DNA of 64,000 nt. Source: Pseudomonas arcuscaelestis (GTDB taxonomy: Bacteria; Pseudomonadota; Gammaproteobacteria; Pseudomonadales; Pseudomonadaceae). The stretch is taken from assembly GCF_016881005.1 (NCBI RefSeq), contig NZ_JACOPV010000001.1:248001-312000 (forward strand). The letters run 5' to 3'. Under the pieces are notes generated by a model. The model was not told where the DNA came from, searched no databases, and saw only the letters and a list, made by a program, of their open reading frames with translations. A program made the translations under genes and the position numbers. Below, one piece after another: positions 1 through 10,180 of the stretch (the first letter of the stretch is position 1; each line of letters begins with the position of its first letter).

Positions 1-1
1 C

Positions 2-583
<582 letters not shown>

Positions 584-594
584 GCAGCGGGTAA

Positions 595-620
595 CTCCAA
601 CCGCTTAGCGGCGGTTGGAG
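595..620. terminator. Hairpin between convergent gmk and permease genes
   Basis: A 10-bp perfect stem (CTCCAACCGC / GCGGTTGGAG) with a 6-nt loop. It overlaps the last codons and stop of the minus-strand permease gene and lies 12 nt after the gmk stop. There is no T-run on either side, so it may act as an inefficient or Rho-assisted bidirectional end rather than a classical intrinsic terminator. Confidence 0.5.
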
Positions 621-2155
621 ACTGTGGCGTGACGCTGCAGCGTCATGCCCAGGAAGAACGCCGGCGCTCGCAGGCGTGACAGCATCATCAGCCCCAGTCC
701 CAGCAGTGTGATGATCACTGCGATCACGAACACCAGCCCCAAGCCCCCTACATGCGAACCGCTGCCGAACGACGGTGATGCACTGTCGATGGCCGTCTGC
801 AGGAAGATCACCGAGAGAATACCGCCACCGAGCAGCGGGCACAGGCCACGCATCAGGAAGTGGCGTACGCTGTCGAACAAGCTGTGGCGGAAGTACCAGA
901 CGCAGGCGTAGGCAGTCAGCGAATAGTAGAAGCAGATCATCATGCCCAGCGCGGTAATGGTGTCAGCCAGCACGTTTTCACTCAGGGTCCGCATGGTGAC
1001 GTAGAACACACCTGCCGCTACACCGGCACAGATTGTCGCGTACCGAGGGGTTTTCGAGCGCGGACAGATATTGGCAAACCGCTCCGGTACGGCCCCGTAG
1101 TAACCCATTGCCAGCAACGTGCGGGCCGGCGACACGAAAGTCGACTGCAGCGATGCAGCGGTACTGGCCAGCACGGCGATGGACATCAGGATCGCCAATG
1201 GTCCCATGACTGGCCCCGCCAGGTGAGCGAAGACGTTCTCTTGAATGCGCGGATTGTTCAGGCCCAGACCGATATCACCAATCCCGGCGAACTGCAGGGT
1301 GGCAATCGCCGTTACCAGGTACAGACCCAGGATCAGCAGCACGGTCAGGGTCGCCGCGCGGCCAGGGGTATCACCGCTACCCACCGACTCTTCGCTGATG
1401 CTCAAGCAGACATCCCAGCCCCAGAAGATGAAGATCGACAATGACAGGCCGGCAGTAAATGCCGAGAACGATTCGACACCGAATGGGTTGAACCAGTCGA
1501 GATCAAATTCCAGCGGAGGCGTAGCAGAGGACTCGCCAAATGCAGCCATGGCAAAGCCCACCAGCACCACTAATTGCAGTGCCACCAGGCCGTACTGCAC
1601 CGTCATGGTCGTGGCTATCCCGCGGCAGCAAATCCAAACCGCCATGGCGATGAACACGCAACAGGTAACAACGTTGATCAGCAGGTTGTCCGCCAGCGCC
1701 GCCACCTCGTGACTACCGGATATTTGCCCGAGGAACAGATAGAAGAAGTCGACTGCCACCCCCGCAAGGTTGGACAGCACAATGGTCGTTGCAGTTACCA
1801 GACCCCAACCGCCAATCCAGCCGATCATTGGACCGAAGGCCCGTGCCGACCAGGTGAAGGAGGTGCCGCTATCGGGTTCAGCCGCGTTCAACTCGCGATA
1901 ACCCAAGGCTACCAGGAGCATCGGCAGGAAGCCGACGATGAACACTGCCGGCAAATGAGCACCGACTTCGCGCACCGTGGGGCCGAGCGCACCCGTGAGG
2001 GTGTAGACCGGTGCAATGGTAGAGATGCCCAGGACAATGCTCGCCAGCAGTCCAAGCCGGCCCTTGGCCAGCCCTTTGGAAGCTTTAGATACACCGTTTT
2101 CCTCGGCGCGAGCCTGTCCAACACCTGGAGACAGGCCTGCTTCGTATTCACTCAT
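605..2155 (-). CDS. APC-superfamily amino acid/polyamine permease
   Basis: A 516-residue inner-membrane protein with about 12 hydrophobic helices, the first in the segment GLLASIVLGISTIAPVYTL, as in APC transporters for amino acids and amines. A hydrophilic N-terminal tail of about 30 residues precedes the first helix. It is the last gene of a minus-strand run (GS-like enzyme, aldehyde dehydrogenase, PuuD-like hydrolase, permease), 112 nt after the hydrolase gene. Uptake of putrescine or a related amine is therefore the likely role. The substrate cannot be read from the sequence. The start codon lacks a strong Shine-Dalgarno site. Confidence 0.85.
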   Translation of the reverse strand: MSEYEAGLSPGVGQARAEENGVSKASKGLAKGRLGLLASIVLGISTIAPVYTLTGALGPTVREVGAHLPAVFIVGFLPMLLVALGYRELNAAEPDSGTSFTWSARAFGPMIGWIGGWGLVTATTIVLSNLAGVAVDFFYLFLGQISGSHEVAALADNLLINVVTCCVFIAMAVWICCRGIATTMTVQYGLVALQLVVLVGFAMAAFGESSATPPLEFDLDWFNPFGVESFSAFTAGLSLSIFIFWGWDVCLSISEESVGSGDTPGRAATLTVLLILGLYLVTAIATLQFAGIGDIGLGLNNPRIQENVFAHLAGPVMGPLAILMSIAVLASTAASLQSTFVSPARTLLAMGYYGAVPERFANICPRSKTPRYATICAGVAAGVFYVTMRTLSENVLADTITALGMMICFYYSLTAYACVWYFRHSLFDSVRHFLMRGLCPLLGGGILSVIFLQTAIDSASPSFGSGSHVGGLGLVFVIAVIITLLGLGLMMLSRLRAPAFFLGMTLQRHATVSNRR

Positions 2156-2267
2156 GAGTAGTTGCCGCCGCTTTTACTATTGTTTTTCAGGGCGCCCCGC
2201 AGCACGCCCGCTTGCACTCAATGAATCCTGTTACGTGTTGCTTGAACTCCGGATCAACCGGCTGACC

Positions 2268-3047
2268 TCATACGGTCGTCTCCCGGTGCCGCTCACCCCT
2301 TGCACGGGCCAGGCATGCTTCCCGAAACGCCTGAAACAGACGCAACGAAACCGGATTTTCGGCCAAGCGATATTCGGGGTGCCATTGCACACCGACCACA
2401 AAGCCCGGAGCATCCTCCATGGACACAGCTTCGATCAGTCCGTCCGGCGCCAGGGCCTCGGCCCGCAGGCCGTCAGCCAGGCGATTGATTCCTTGGCTGT
2501 GAAGCGAATTGACCATGAAGCTTTGCTCCAGCCCCAGTCGCTCGAACAGCCCACCGGGCTGCACAGTAACGCTATGACGTGGGCTGTATTGCTCTTCCAG
2601 TGGGGCATCCTGCGGCTCACGGTGATCGAGGAAACCTGGTAGCTCCTGCACGCGCTGGTGCAGTGTGCCGCCCAAGGCAACGTTCAATTCCTGAAAACCA
2701 CGGCAGATGCAGAACACCGGCACACCAGTGGCAATGGCGGCCTGCAACAGAGGCAGAGTCAGCCGGTCACGAAACACATCGTGCTTCGTACCTTCCACGC
2801 TGGGGGCGCCATTGTAATGATGCGGCTCGACATTAGAAGGCGAACCGGTAAAAAGAATGCCATCTAGGCGCTCTAGCACGCGCTGCGGATCAACCGGCTC
2901 GGCGCGAGCAGGCAGGATCACAGGAATCCCGGCAAAACCTGCTGCTTCGACATATTTATCGCCGACCGTGTGCGACGAGTTATTGCCCAATTGCTGACGA
3001 CAGGCAGAAATGCCAATCAAAGGCGGCAGGTCATTGGTAGTTTGCAT
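2268..3047 (-). CDS. puuD: PuuD-like gamma-glutamyl-GABA hydrolase (class I glutamine amidotransferase fold)
   Basis: A 259-residue peptidase C26-family protein. It is expected to hydrolyse gamma-glutamyl-GABA, or a related gamma-glutamyl amino acid, to glutamate and the free amino acid, the last step of the Puu route. The nucleophile elbow CICRG is present (Cys115), and the catalytic pair is in GVQWHPE (His223, Glu225). GTLHQRV and the FTGSPSNVEP oxyanion region are also recognisable. A strong GGGAGGG ribosome-binding site precedes the ATG. It lies 14 nt after the aldehyde dehydrogenase stop, so the two are almost certainly co-transcribed. The exact substrate is inferred from context. Confidence 0.87.
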   Translation of the reverse strand: MQTTNDLPPLIGISACRQQLGNNSSHTVGDKYVEAAGFAGIPVILPARAEPVDPQRVLERLDGILFTGSPSNVEPHHYNGAPSVEGTKHDVFRDRLTLPLLQAAIATGVPVFCICRGFQELNVALGGTLHQRVQELPGFLDHREPQDAPLEEQYSPRHSVTVQPGGLFERLGLEQSFMVNSLHSQGINRLADGLRAEALAPDGLIEAVSMEDAPGFVVGVQWHPEYRLAENPVSLRLFQAFREACLARARGERHRETTV

Positions 3048-3061
3048 GGGTTCACCCTCCC

Positions 3062-4555
3062 TTACAGCTTGATCCAGGTCGCCTTGAGTTCGGTATATTT
3101 ATCAAATGCGTGCAGCGACTTGTCCCGACCATTACCCGACTGCTTGAACCCGCCAAATGGCGCAGTCATATCGCCGCCGTCGTATTGGTTGACCCAGACG
3201 CTGCCGGCACGCAAGGCGCGGGCAGTCTTGTGGGCCCGAGAGATGTCACTGGTCCAGACTGCTGCCGCTAGGCCGAATGGCGAGTCATTGGCAATGGCAA
3301 TGGCTTCTTCGGCGCTGTCGAAGGTGATGACCGAAAGCACTGGCCCGAAGATTTCTTCGCGGGCGATACGCATGGCGTTGGTTACGCCATCGAAAATCGC
3401 CGGTTGCACATAGACGCCGCAGGTGTCTTCCAGCACACGCTCTCCACCCGTCAGCAACGTGGCGCCATCTGCCTTGCCGGCCTCGATGTAGCCAAGCACA
3501 GTGTCCAGTTGAGTGCTGTCTACCAATGCACCGACACGGGTCTCGGGGTCCAGGGCGTGCCCCGGCTTCCAGGCCTTGAGTGCCTCGACCACCATGGGCA
3601 GGAAGCGCTCCTTGATGCTGCGCTCAACCAGCAGGCGTGAACCGGCAATGCATACCTCGCCCTGGTTGAAGGCAATGGCAGCCGCTGCCGCATCGGCAGC
3701 CGCCTGCAGGTCGGGAGCGTCGGCAAACACGATGTTCGGGCTCTTGCCGCCGGCCTCCAGCCAGACACGCTTCATGTTCGACTCACCGGCGTAAACCATC
3801 AATTGCTTGGCAATACGGGTAGAACCGGTAAACACCAGGGTGTCCACATCCATGTGCAAGGCCAGGGCCTTGCCTACGGTGTGGCCATATCCAGGTAACA
3901 CGTTCAGCACACCCGCCGGAATGCCGGCATCGACTGCCAGCTGAGCGACGCGGATCGCGGTCAGTGGTGATTTTTCGGACGGCTTGAGAATTACCGAATT
4001 ACCGGTGGCCAAGGCCGGGCCGAGTTTCCAACAGGCCATCATCAGTGGGAAGTTCCACGGAACAATGGCCGCAACCACGCCGACCGGCTCGCGGGTGACC
4101 AGACCCAACTGGTCGGACGCGGTTGCAGCAACTTCGTCGTAAATCTTGTCAATGGCTTCGGCGTGCCAGCGAATGGCATTGGCCGCAGCCGGAATATCAA
4201 TGCTCAAGGAATCGGCAATCGGCTTGCCCATGTCCAGGGTTTCCAGCAGCGCCAGTTCCTCGGCGTTGGCCAGAAGCAAGTCAGCGAAAGCAATCAACAC
4301 CCGCTTACGTTGCGCGGGTGCCTGCTGAGCCCAGACACCGCTGTCAAAGCTGCGTCGCGCTGCTGCAACGGCACGCTCGGCATCCGCACCGTCACAACTG
4401 GCGACCTGCACCAATTGGCGCCCATCGACCGGGCTGGAACAATCGAAAGTGTCACCAGAGACACTGGCACAATACTGCCCATCAACAAAGGCACGGCCTT
4501 CGATCTTCAGGGTCTGGAACAGCTGTTCCCAGTGTTCACGTGGTGCAATTGCCAT
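3062..4555 (-). CDS. puuC: NAD(P)-dependent aldehyde dehydrogenase, PuuC-like
   Basis: A 497-residue aldehyde dehydrogenase. Family landmarks are intact: PWNFP, KPSEKSP, the cofactor turn FTGST, the general base in LEAGGKSP (Glu267) and the nucleophile in NQGEVC (Cys302). The C-terminal APFGGFKQSGNGRD motif is typical of PuuC, KauB and betaine-aldehyde-type enzymes. Between the GS-like gene (18 nt upstream) and the PuuD-like gene (14 nt downstream), the probable substrate is gamma-glutamyl-gamma-aminobutyraldehyde, oxidised to gamma-glutamyl-GABA. Broader amino-aldehyde specificity, as reported for KauB, is an alternative. Confidence 0.87.
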   Translation of the reverse strand: MAIAPREHWEQLFQTLKIEGRAFVDGQYCASVSGDTFDCSSPVDGRQLVQVASCDGADAERAVAAARRSFDSGVWAQQAPAQRKRVLIAFADLLLANAEELALLETLDMGKPIADSLSIDIPAAANAIRWHAEAIDKIYDEVAATASDQLGLVTREPVGVVAAIVPWNFPLMMACWKLGPALATGNSVILKPSEKSPLTAIRVAQLAVDAGIPAGVLNVLPGYGHTVGKALALHMDVDTLVFTGSTRIAKQLMVYAGESNMKRVWLEAGGKSPNIVFADAPDLQAAADAAAAAIAFNQGEVCIAGSRLLVERSIKERFLPMVVEALKAWKPGHALDPETRVGALVDSTQLDTVLGYIEAGKADGATLLTGGERVLEDTCGVYVQPAIFDGVTNAMRIAREEIFGPVLSVITFDSAEEAIAIANDSPFGLAAAVWTSDISRAHKTARALRAGSVWVNQYDGGDMTAPFGGFKQSGNGRDKSLHAFDKYTELKATWIKL

Positions 4556-4573
4556 TATTGTTTTCTCCGGACA

Positions 4574-5956
4574 TCACACGGTATGCAGGTACCAGTTGTA
4601 TTCGAGGTCGGAAATCGACACCTCGAACTCGGTCATTTCGCTTTCCTTGCAGGCAACAAAAATGTCGATGTAGTCCGGGCTGATGTATTTGTTCAGCACT
4701 TCGCTGTCATCGAGCTCACGCAACGCATCGCGCAGGTTGTTTGGCAGGCTTTGCTCCAACTGTTCGTAGGAGTTGCCTTCAATCGGCGCGCCAGGCTCGA
4801 TCTGATTGGTCAGACCGTGGTGGATGCCTGCCAGAATCGCCGCCATCATCAAGTACGGGTTGGCATCTGCGCCCGCTACACGGTGCTCGATACGTACTGC
4901 ATCGCTGCTGCCGGTAGGCACGCGTACTGCCACCGTTCGGTTGTCCAAGCCCCAGCTAGGCGCATTCGGCACATAGAACTGGGCACCGAACCGGCGGTAG
5001 GAGTTGACGTTCGGGCACAGGAAGGCCATCGACGCCGGCATGGTTTCCAGCACGCCACCGATAGCGTGGCGCAGGGTTTCGCTTTGCTCCGGATCATCGC
5101 TGGTGAAGATGTTCTTGCCAGTTTTCTTGTCCAGCAACGAGATATGCACATGCAGGCCATTGCCCGCCTGGCCAGGGTACGGCTTGGCCATGAAGGTGGA
5201 ATCCATCTCATGGTCGTAGGCGATGTTTTTGATCAGGCGCTTGAGCAGCACCGCGTAGTCGCAGGCTTTGATCGCATCAGCAACGTGGTGCAGGTTGACC
5301 TCGAACTGCGCAGGGGCGCTTTCCTTGACGATGGCATCGGCTGGAATGCCCTGCTCTTTCGCCGCTTCGAGCATGTCCTGCAGGCAGTCCACATACTCGT
5401 CTAGATCATCGATCAGGTAGACCTGGGTCGACTGCGGTCGCTTGCCGGAAATTGGCGAGCGCGGTGGCTGTGGGCGACCGTTGAGGTTGTCCTGGTCGAT
5501 CAGGTAGAACTCAAGCTCGAACGCCGCGCAAATATCCAGGCCGAGCGCATCGAACTTCTCGACCACACCGCGCAGGACTTCTCGCGGGTCAGCAAAGAAC
5601 GGCGCGCCGTCCAACTCGTGCATCGTCATCAATAACTGGGCGGTTGGGCGCTTTTGCCAGGGTTCGTAGCTCAGGGTACCCGGAATCGGGAAACAAATAC
5701 GGTCTGCGTCGCCGATATCCAGGCCCAGTCCGGTGCTTTCCACGGTGGAGCCATTGATATCCAGGGCAAATAGCGATGCCGGCAGGTTGATACCTTTTTC
5801 GTAGACCTTGACCAGGCTCGCTCGCTCGATGCGCTTGCCTCGTACCACTCCGTTCATGTCGGCAATCAGCAGATCGACAAACTGCACCTCAGGGTGGGCC
5901 TTGAGAAATTCACCCATCTCGTCGAGAGGGATGGCGCGCGGGGAGACCGACGTCAT
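4574..5956 (-). CDS. puuA: Glutamine-synthetase-family gamma-glutamylpolyamine synthetase
   Basis: A 460-residue type I glutamine synthetase homologue. It carries the N-terminal beta-grasp region (VQFVDLLIADMNGVVRGKR) and the catalytic domain with FELEFYL, NGLHVHIS, NSYRRFG and the R-containing segment VRVPTG. It is expected to ligate glutamate to the amino group of putrescine or another amine at the cost of ATP. PuuA, SpuI, IpuC and ethanolamine-type GlnA homologues look alike, so the amine is inferred from the neighbouring PuuC/PuuD-like genes. It is the promoter-proximal gene of the cassette and diverges from the LysR gene. Confidence 0.85.
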   Translation of the reverse strand: MTSVSPRAIPLDEMGEFLKAHPEVQFVDLLIADMNGVVRGKRIERASLVKVYEKGINLPASLFALDINGSTVESTGLGLDIGDADRICFPIPGTLSYEPWQKRPTAQLLMTMHELDGAPFFADPREVLRGVVEKFDALGLDICAAFELEFYLIDQDNLNGRPQPPRSPISGKRPQSTQVYLIDDLDEYVDCLQDMLEAAKEQGIPADAIVKESAPAQFEVNLHHVADAIKACDYAVLLKRLIKNIAYDHEMDSTFMAKPYPGQAGNGLHVHISLLDKKTGKNIFTSDDPEQSETLRHAIGGVLETMPASMAFLCPNVNSYRRFGAQFYVPNAPSWGLDNRTVAVRVPTGSSDAVRIEHRVAGADANPYLMMAAILAGIHHGLTNQIEPGAPIEGNSYEQLEQSLPNNLRDALRELDDSEVLNKYISPDYIDIFVACKESEMTEFEVSISDLEYNWYLHTV

Positions 5957-6200
5957 GGCTAGGCATCCTTTGATTTTTTATCGAACGATTGTGAAGGAGG
6001 TACTGCGGCGCTACTGGGAGCGGCGATGGTTTAGTTTGTTCTTTTAAGTAGTCCCATCGTGGGGAACTGCAGGGCGATGCCATCTGGGACTCACGTTCCA
6101 CATCCTGACAACGCCGCGAGTTGATTCACGACTGCTGGCTCACTATAGAATGGCCCTAACGCAACAGACATTGGCATTTAGGCAAGCAAAGAGTGCACCC

Positions 6201-7079
6201 ATGCAATATCAGATCAGTCACGCCGACCTCTCGCTGGTACTCGCCCTGGTACGCGGGCGCTCACTGGCAAAAGCCGCAGAGCTACTGCGGGTGGATGTTT
6301 CGACGGTATTTCGCTCGATCCGGCGCATGGAAGCAGCCCTGGGGACCGCGTTATTTGTAAAAAGCCGCAAGGGCTACATCCCTACCGGCACGGCTCAGGC
6401 CCTGGCCGAGCAGGCCGAGCGCGCCGAACAGGCACTGGATGCTGCCCGGGTAGCACTGGAGCACGGTGAACAGGTGGTCAGCGGCACCGTGCGCCTGACC
6501 TGTACCGATGCCGTATTGCACAGCCTTTTGCTGCCAGCACTGGCCGAGTTCATGCCAGCCTACCCGGCGTTGTCGCTTGAGCTGGCAACCTCCAATACCT
6601 TTGCCAATCTGAGTCGACGAGATGCCGACCTCGCCTTGCGCCTGACTAACTCGCCACCTGAGCACTTGGTTGGCCGCTGCCTCGGCTCGGCCTCCTACGT
6701 GGTCTGTGGCCGCGAGGAATATCGGGAAAAACTCAAACAAATCCCGGCCAGCCTGCCCTGGATTGCCCCGGACGACACCATGCAGGACCACTCTACCGTG
6801 GTCTGGCGCAGCGAGCACCTGCCCGCCGTGAACCCGCGTTATAAGTGCAGCAGCATCTCTGCCATTGCGCAGTTGGTAACCGCCGGCCTGGGCGTGGCCG
6901 CCCTGCCCGACTACATGGCCCACACCCTGCCAGGCGTCGAGGCATTGAGCGACGCCCTGCCCGGCTGTGATACCGAGCTATGGCTACTGACCCGTCCCGA
7001 TTGCCGCGCGTTGCGCTCGGTGCAGACTCTGTTCGACGAGCTTACCCCGCGCCTTCGCGATGCCTTGGGTCGCCAGTAG
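6201..7079 (+). CDS. LysR-type regulator next to the polyamine cassette
   Basis: A 292-residue LysR-family protein. The N-terminal helix-turn-helix (SLAKAAELLRVDVSTVFRSI, about residues 20-40) is followed by the linker helix and a type 2 periplasmic-binding-like effector domain (TVRLTCTDAVLHSLLLP onward). I chose the ATG at MQYQIS because the domain begins there; an in-frame ATG 51 nt upstream is possible but adds atypical sequence. It is divergent from the GS-like gene across 244 nt and is the likely local regulator of that operon. Divergence is typical of LysR control, but no operator could be assigned with confidence. Confidence 0.9.
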   Translation: MQYQISHADLSLVLALVRGRSLAKAAELLRVDVSTVFRSIRRMEAALGTALFVKSRKGYIPTGTAQALAEQAERAEQALDAARVALEHGEQVVSGTVRLTCTDAVLHSLLLPALAEFMPAYPALSLELATSNTFANLSRRDADLALRLTNSPPEHLVGRCLGSASYVVCGREEYREKLKQIPASLPWIAPDDTMQDHSTVVWRSEHLPAVNPRYKCSSISAIAQLVTAGLGVAALPDYMAHTLPGVEALSDALPGCDTELWLLTRPDCRALRSVQTLFDELTPRLRDALGRQ

Positions 7080-7281
7080 CATCGTGGCGCTCCTATCGTC
7101 TGGGCGCGTTCGATCGCAACCAACACAAGACGGTTGTGCTAGAGCCCTTTAACTAGGTATCGTCAAGACAACAAGGACCCGAAACGAAATCAGCGCTTCC
7201 CTAAAGGCTGGTGATTTTTTAAACTATCGAGTCCGCTCGCCCATTTGGGCTGAACACCGCATTTGCTACTTGAGGAAGACC

Positions 7282-7548
7282 ATGGCCCGCGTAACCGTTG
7301 AAGACTGCCTAGAACACGTGGATAACCGTTTTGAGCTGGTCATGCTCTCTACCAAGCGTGCCCGTCAGCTGGCCACCGGCGGCAAAGAGCCGAAAGTGGC
7401 ATGGGAAAACGACAAACCTACCGTCGTTGCCCTGCGTGAAATCGCTGAAGGTATCTGCACCCCTGAGTTCATCGCTGCCGAATCCATCGTCGAAGTCGAG
7501 CCTGCTTTCGCCTTCGGTAGTGAGGAAGAGGCCAACGAGGCCGTCTAA
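7282..7548 (+). CDS. rpoZ: RNA polymerase omega subunit
   Basis: An 88-residue protein beginning MARVTVEDC with the conserved segment [16 protein letters not shown] that contacts the beta' C-terminus. Omega assists RNA polymerase assembly and contributes to a ppGpp-binding site, which suits its position before spoT. An in-frame GTG or ATG-like start four codons earlier is less likely, because the family begins at MARVT and GAGGAAG lies just upstream. Together with spoT (60 nt downstream) it forms the conserved rpoZ-spoT pair. Confidence 0.97.
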   Translation: MARVTVEDCLEHVDNRFELVMLSTKRARQLATGGKEPKVAWENDKPTVVALREIAEGICTPEFIAAESIVEVEPAFAFGSEEEANEAV

Positions 7549-7608
7549 GCCTATGCCTGGTCGACGTAGTACGGCGCAGGTCCCCTTTCCTCGGCAGGAG
7601 GTAATCCT

Positions 7609-9717
7609 GTGCCGAGCATAGACGCCCTCGCCGATCGTCTGTCGACCTACCTCGGCCCAGACCAGGTCAACCTGGTACGCCGAGCGTACTTCTACGCCGA
7701 ACAAGCCCACGACGGCCAACGCCGTCGTAGCGGTGAGCCTTACGTCACGCATCCGCTGGCGGTGGCAAGCATCCTCGCCGACATGCACATGGACCATCAA
7801 AGCCTGATGGCGGCCATGCTTCATGACGTGATCGAAGACACCGGCATCGCCAAGGAAGCCCTCAGCTCGCAGTTTGGCGAGACGGTGGCCGAGCTGGTCG
7901 ATGGAGTCAGCAAGCTGACTCAAATGAATTTCGAGACCAAGGCCGAAGCCCAGGCGGAAAACTTCCAGAAAATGGCGATGGCCATGGCCCGGGATATCCG
8001 CGTAATTCTGGTAAAGCTGGCCGACCGCCTGCACAACATGCGCACACTTGAAGTGCTGTCGGGCGAAAAACGCCGACGCATTGCCAAGGAAACCCTGGAA
8101 ATCTACGCCCCCATCGCCAATCGCCTGGGTATGCACAGCGTGCGCGTGGAGTTCGAAGACCTAGGCTTCAAGGCCATGCACCCGATGCGCTCTGCGCGCA
8201 TCTACCAGGCGGTCAAACGGGCCCGTGGCAACCGCAAGGAATTGGTCAACAAGATCGAAGAGTCCCTCGCCCACTGCCTAGCTGTCGACGGCATCGAAGG
8301 CGAAGTCAGCGGCCGGCAGAAACATCTCTATGGCATCTACAAGAAGATGCGCGGCAAGCGTCGCGCCTTCAACGAGATCATGGATGTCTATGCGTTTCGC
8401 ATCATTGTCGACAAGGTAGACACCTGCTACCGCGTACTCGGCGCCGTGCACAACCTGTACAAGCCACTGCCGGGGCGTTTCAAGGACTACATTGCGATTC
8501 CCAAGGCCAACGGCTACCAGTCGCTGCATACCACCTTGTTCGGTATGCACGGCGTGCCAATCGAGATCCAGATTCGCACCCGCGAAATGGAAGAGATGGC
8601 CAACAACGGCATTGCTGCCCACTGGCTGTACAAGTCCAGCGACGACGAGCAGCCCAAAGGCACCCATGCCCGTGCCCGCCAGTGGGTCAAAGGCGTGCTG
8701 GAAATGCAGCAACGGGCTGGCAACTCCTTGGAATTCATCGAAAGCGTGAAGATCGACCTGTTCCCGGACGAGGTCTACGTGTTCACGCCCAAGGGCCGCA
8801 TCATGGAGCTGCCCAAAGGCTCCACCGCGGTCGATTTTGCTTACGCGGTACACACCGACGTCGGCAACAGTTGCATCGCCTGCCGAATCAATCGGCGCCT
8901 GGCGCCGCTGTCCGAACCCTTGCAGAGTGGTTCGACGGTCGAGATCGTCAGCGCCCCCGGCGCGCGGCCAAATCCTGCCTGGCTCAATTTTGTCGTCACC
9001 GGCAAGGCCCGCACGCATATTCGCCATGCCCTCAAGCTGCAACGCCGCTCCGAATCCATCAGCCTGGGCGAACGCCTGCTGAACAAGGTACTCAATGGCT
9101 TCGACAGTGCACTGGACAAAATCCCTCAGGAACGCGTCCAGGCCATGCTCAGCGAATATCGCCTGGAGCAGATCGAGGACATGCTCGAAGACATCGGCCT
9201 GGGCAATCGCATGGCTTATGTCGTTGCCCGCCGCCTGCTCTCTACAGAAGGCGAACAGCTCTCGACTCCAGAAGGACCACTGGCCATTCGCGGAACCGAA
9301 GGCCTGGTACTCAGCTACGCCAAGTGCTGCACCCCCATCCCGGGTGATCCGATCGTTGGCCACTTGTCTGCGGGCAAAGGCATGGTCGTGCACCTTGAGA
9401 ACTGCCGGAATATCAGTGAAATCCGTCACAACCCGGAAAAATGCGTACAGCTGTCCTGGGCCAAGGATGTCACCGGCGAGTTCAACGTCGAACTGCGCGT
9501 CGAGCTGGAACACCAGCGCGGCCTGATCGCCCTGCTCGCCAGTAGCGTCAATGCCGCCGACGGCAACATTGAAAAAATCAGCATGGATGAACGCGATGGT
9601 CGCATCAGCGTGGTCCAACTGGTGGTAAGCGTACACGACCGCGTGCACCTGGCCCGTGTGATCAAAAAACTGCGCGCCCTGACCGGGGTGATTCGCATCA
9701 CCCGTATGCGCACGTAG
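7609..9717 (+). CDS. spoT: Bifunctional (p)ppGpp synthetase/hydrolase
   Basis: A 702-residue RelA/SpoT homologue controlling the stringent response. The order is an HD hydrolase domain with the metal motif LHDVIEDT (about residue 70), a synthetase domain (GRFKDYIAIPKANGYQSLHT), a TGS domain near residue 390 (VYVFTPKGRIMELPKG), a Cys-containing conserved region (YAKCCTPIPGD) and a C-terminal ACT domain. The intact HD box indicates an active hydrolase, as expected of SpoT rather than RelA. The start is GTG, preceded by a perfect AGGAGG, and is followed by MPSIDALADRL, the usual Pseudomonas N-terminus. Confidence 0.97.
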   Translation: MPSIDALADRLSTYLGPDQVNLVRRAYFYAEQAHDGQRRRSGEPYVTHPLAVASILADMHMDHQSLMAAMLHDVIEDTGIAKEALSSQFGETVAELVDGVSKLTQMNFETKAEAQAENFQKMAMAMARDIRVILVKLADRLHNMRTLEVLSGEKRRRIAKETLEIYAPIANRLGMHSVRVEFEDLGFKAMHPMRSARIYQAVKRARGNRKELVNKIEESLAHCLAVDGIEGEVSGRQKHLYGIYKKMRGKRRAFNEIMDVYAFRIIVDKVDTCYRVLGAVHNLYKPLPGRFKDYIAIPKANGYQSLHTTLFGMHGVPIEIQIRTREMEEMANNGIAAHWLYKSSDDEQPKGTHARARQWVKGVLEMQQRAGNSLEFIESVKIDLFPDEVYVFTPKGRIMELPKGSTAVDFAYAVHTDVGNSCIACRINRRLAPLSEPLQSGSTVEIVSAPGARPNPAWLNFVVTGKARTHIRHALKLQRRSESISLGERLLNKVLNGFDSALDKIPQERVQAMLSEYRLEQIEDMLEDIGLGNRMAYVVARRLLSTEGEQLSTPEGPLAIRGTEGLVLSYAKCCTPIPGDPIVGHLSAGKGMVVHLENCRNISEIRHNPEKCVQLSWAKDVTGEFNVELRVELEHQRGLIALLASSVNAADGNIEKISMDERDGRISVVQLVVSVHDRVHLARVIKKLRALTGVIRITRMRT

Positions 9718-9740
9718 CCCAATAACAGCAAGGAATCATC

Positions 9741-10121
9741 ATGACCAAGACCGTCATCACCAGTGACAAGGCCCCAGCCGCCATCGGCACCTACTCCCAG
9801 GCAATCAAGGCCGGCAACACTGTGTACATGTCCGGCCAGATCCCTCTGGACCCGAAAACCATGGAACTGGTTGAAGGCTTCGAAGCCCAGACCGTACAGG
9901 TCTTCGAAAACCTCAAGGCTGTTGCTGAAGCCGCTGGCGGTTCGTTCAAGGACATCGTCAAGCTGAACATCTTCCTGACCGACCTGAGCCACTTCGCCAA
10001 GGTCAACGAGATCATGGGCAAGTATTTCGAACAGCCTTATCCTGCCCGCGCCGCCATCGGCGTTGCCGCCCTGCCACGCGGCTCGCAGGTTGAAATGGAC
10101 GCGATTCTGGTCCTCGAGTAA
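9741..10121 (+). CDS. ridA: RidA family 2-iminobutanoate/2-iminopropanoate deaminase
   Basis: A 126-residue Rid protein that hydrolyses reactive enamine/imine intermediates released by PLP enzymes. It contains the family signatures ([19 protein letters not shown]) and the C-terminal [14 protein letters not shown] region with the catalytic arginine, followed by VEMDAI. It lies 23 nt after spoT with an AAGGA site before the ATG, so it may share spoT transcripts. The spoT-ridA order is the usual one in Pseudomonas. Confidence 0.95.
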   Translation: MTKTVITSDKAPAAIGTYSQAIKAGNTVYMSGQIPLDPKTMELVEGFEAQTVQVFENLKAVAEAAGGSFKDIVKLNIFLTDLSHFAKVNEIMGKYFEQPYPARAAIGVAALPRGSQVEMDAILVLE

Positions 10122-10180
10122 TACCCCCGCGCGGCGAGTCGCCCGGCTCGCCCCCGCTTTGCCCCGGAAAGGACCCCGCT

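Noticed and set aside
7190..7220. Terminator-like sequence with a T-run between the LysR gene and rpoZ.
   Set aside because: The best stem is only 4 bp (CAGC/GCTG) with a 12-nt loop and 5 nt before the T-run.
8278..9648. A 456-codon frame antisense to spoT.
   Set aside because: It covers the conserved synthetase and TGS regions of spoT and has no recognisable protein features.
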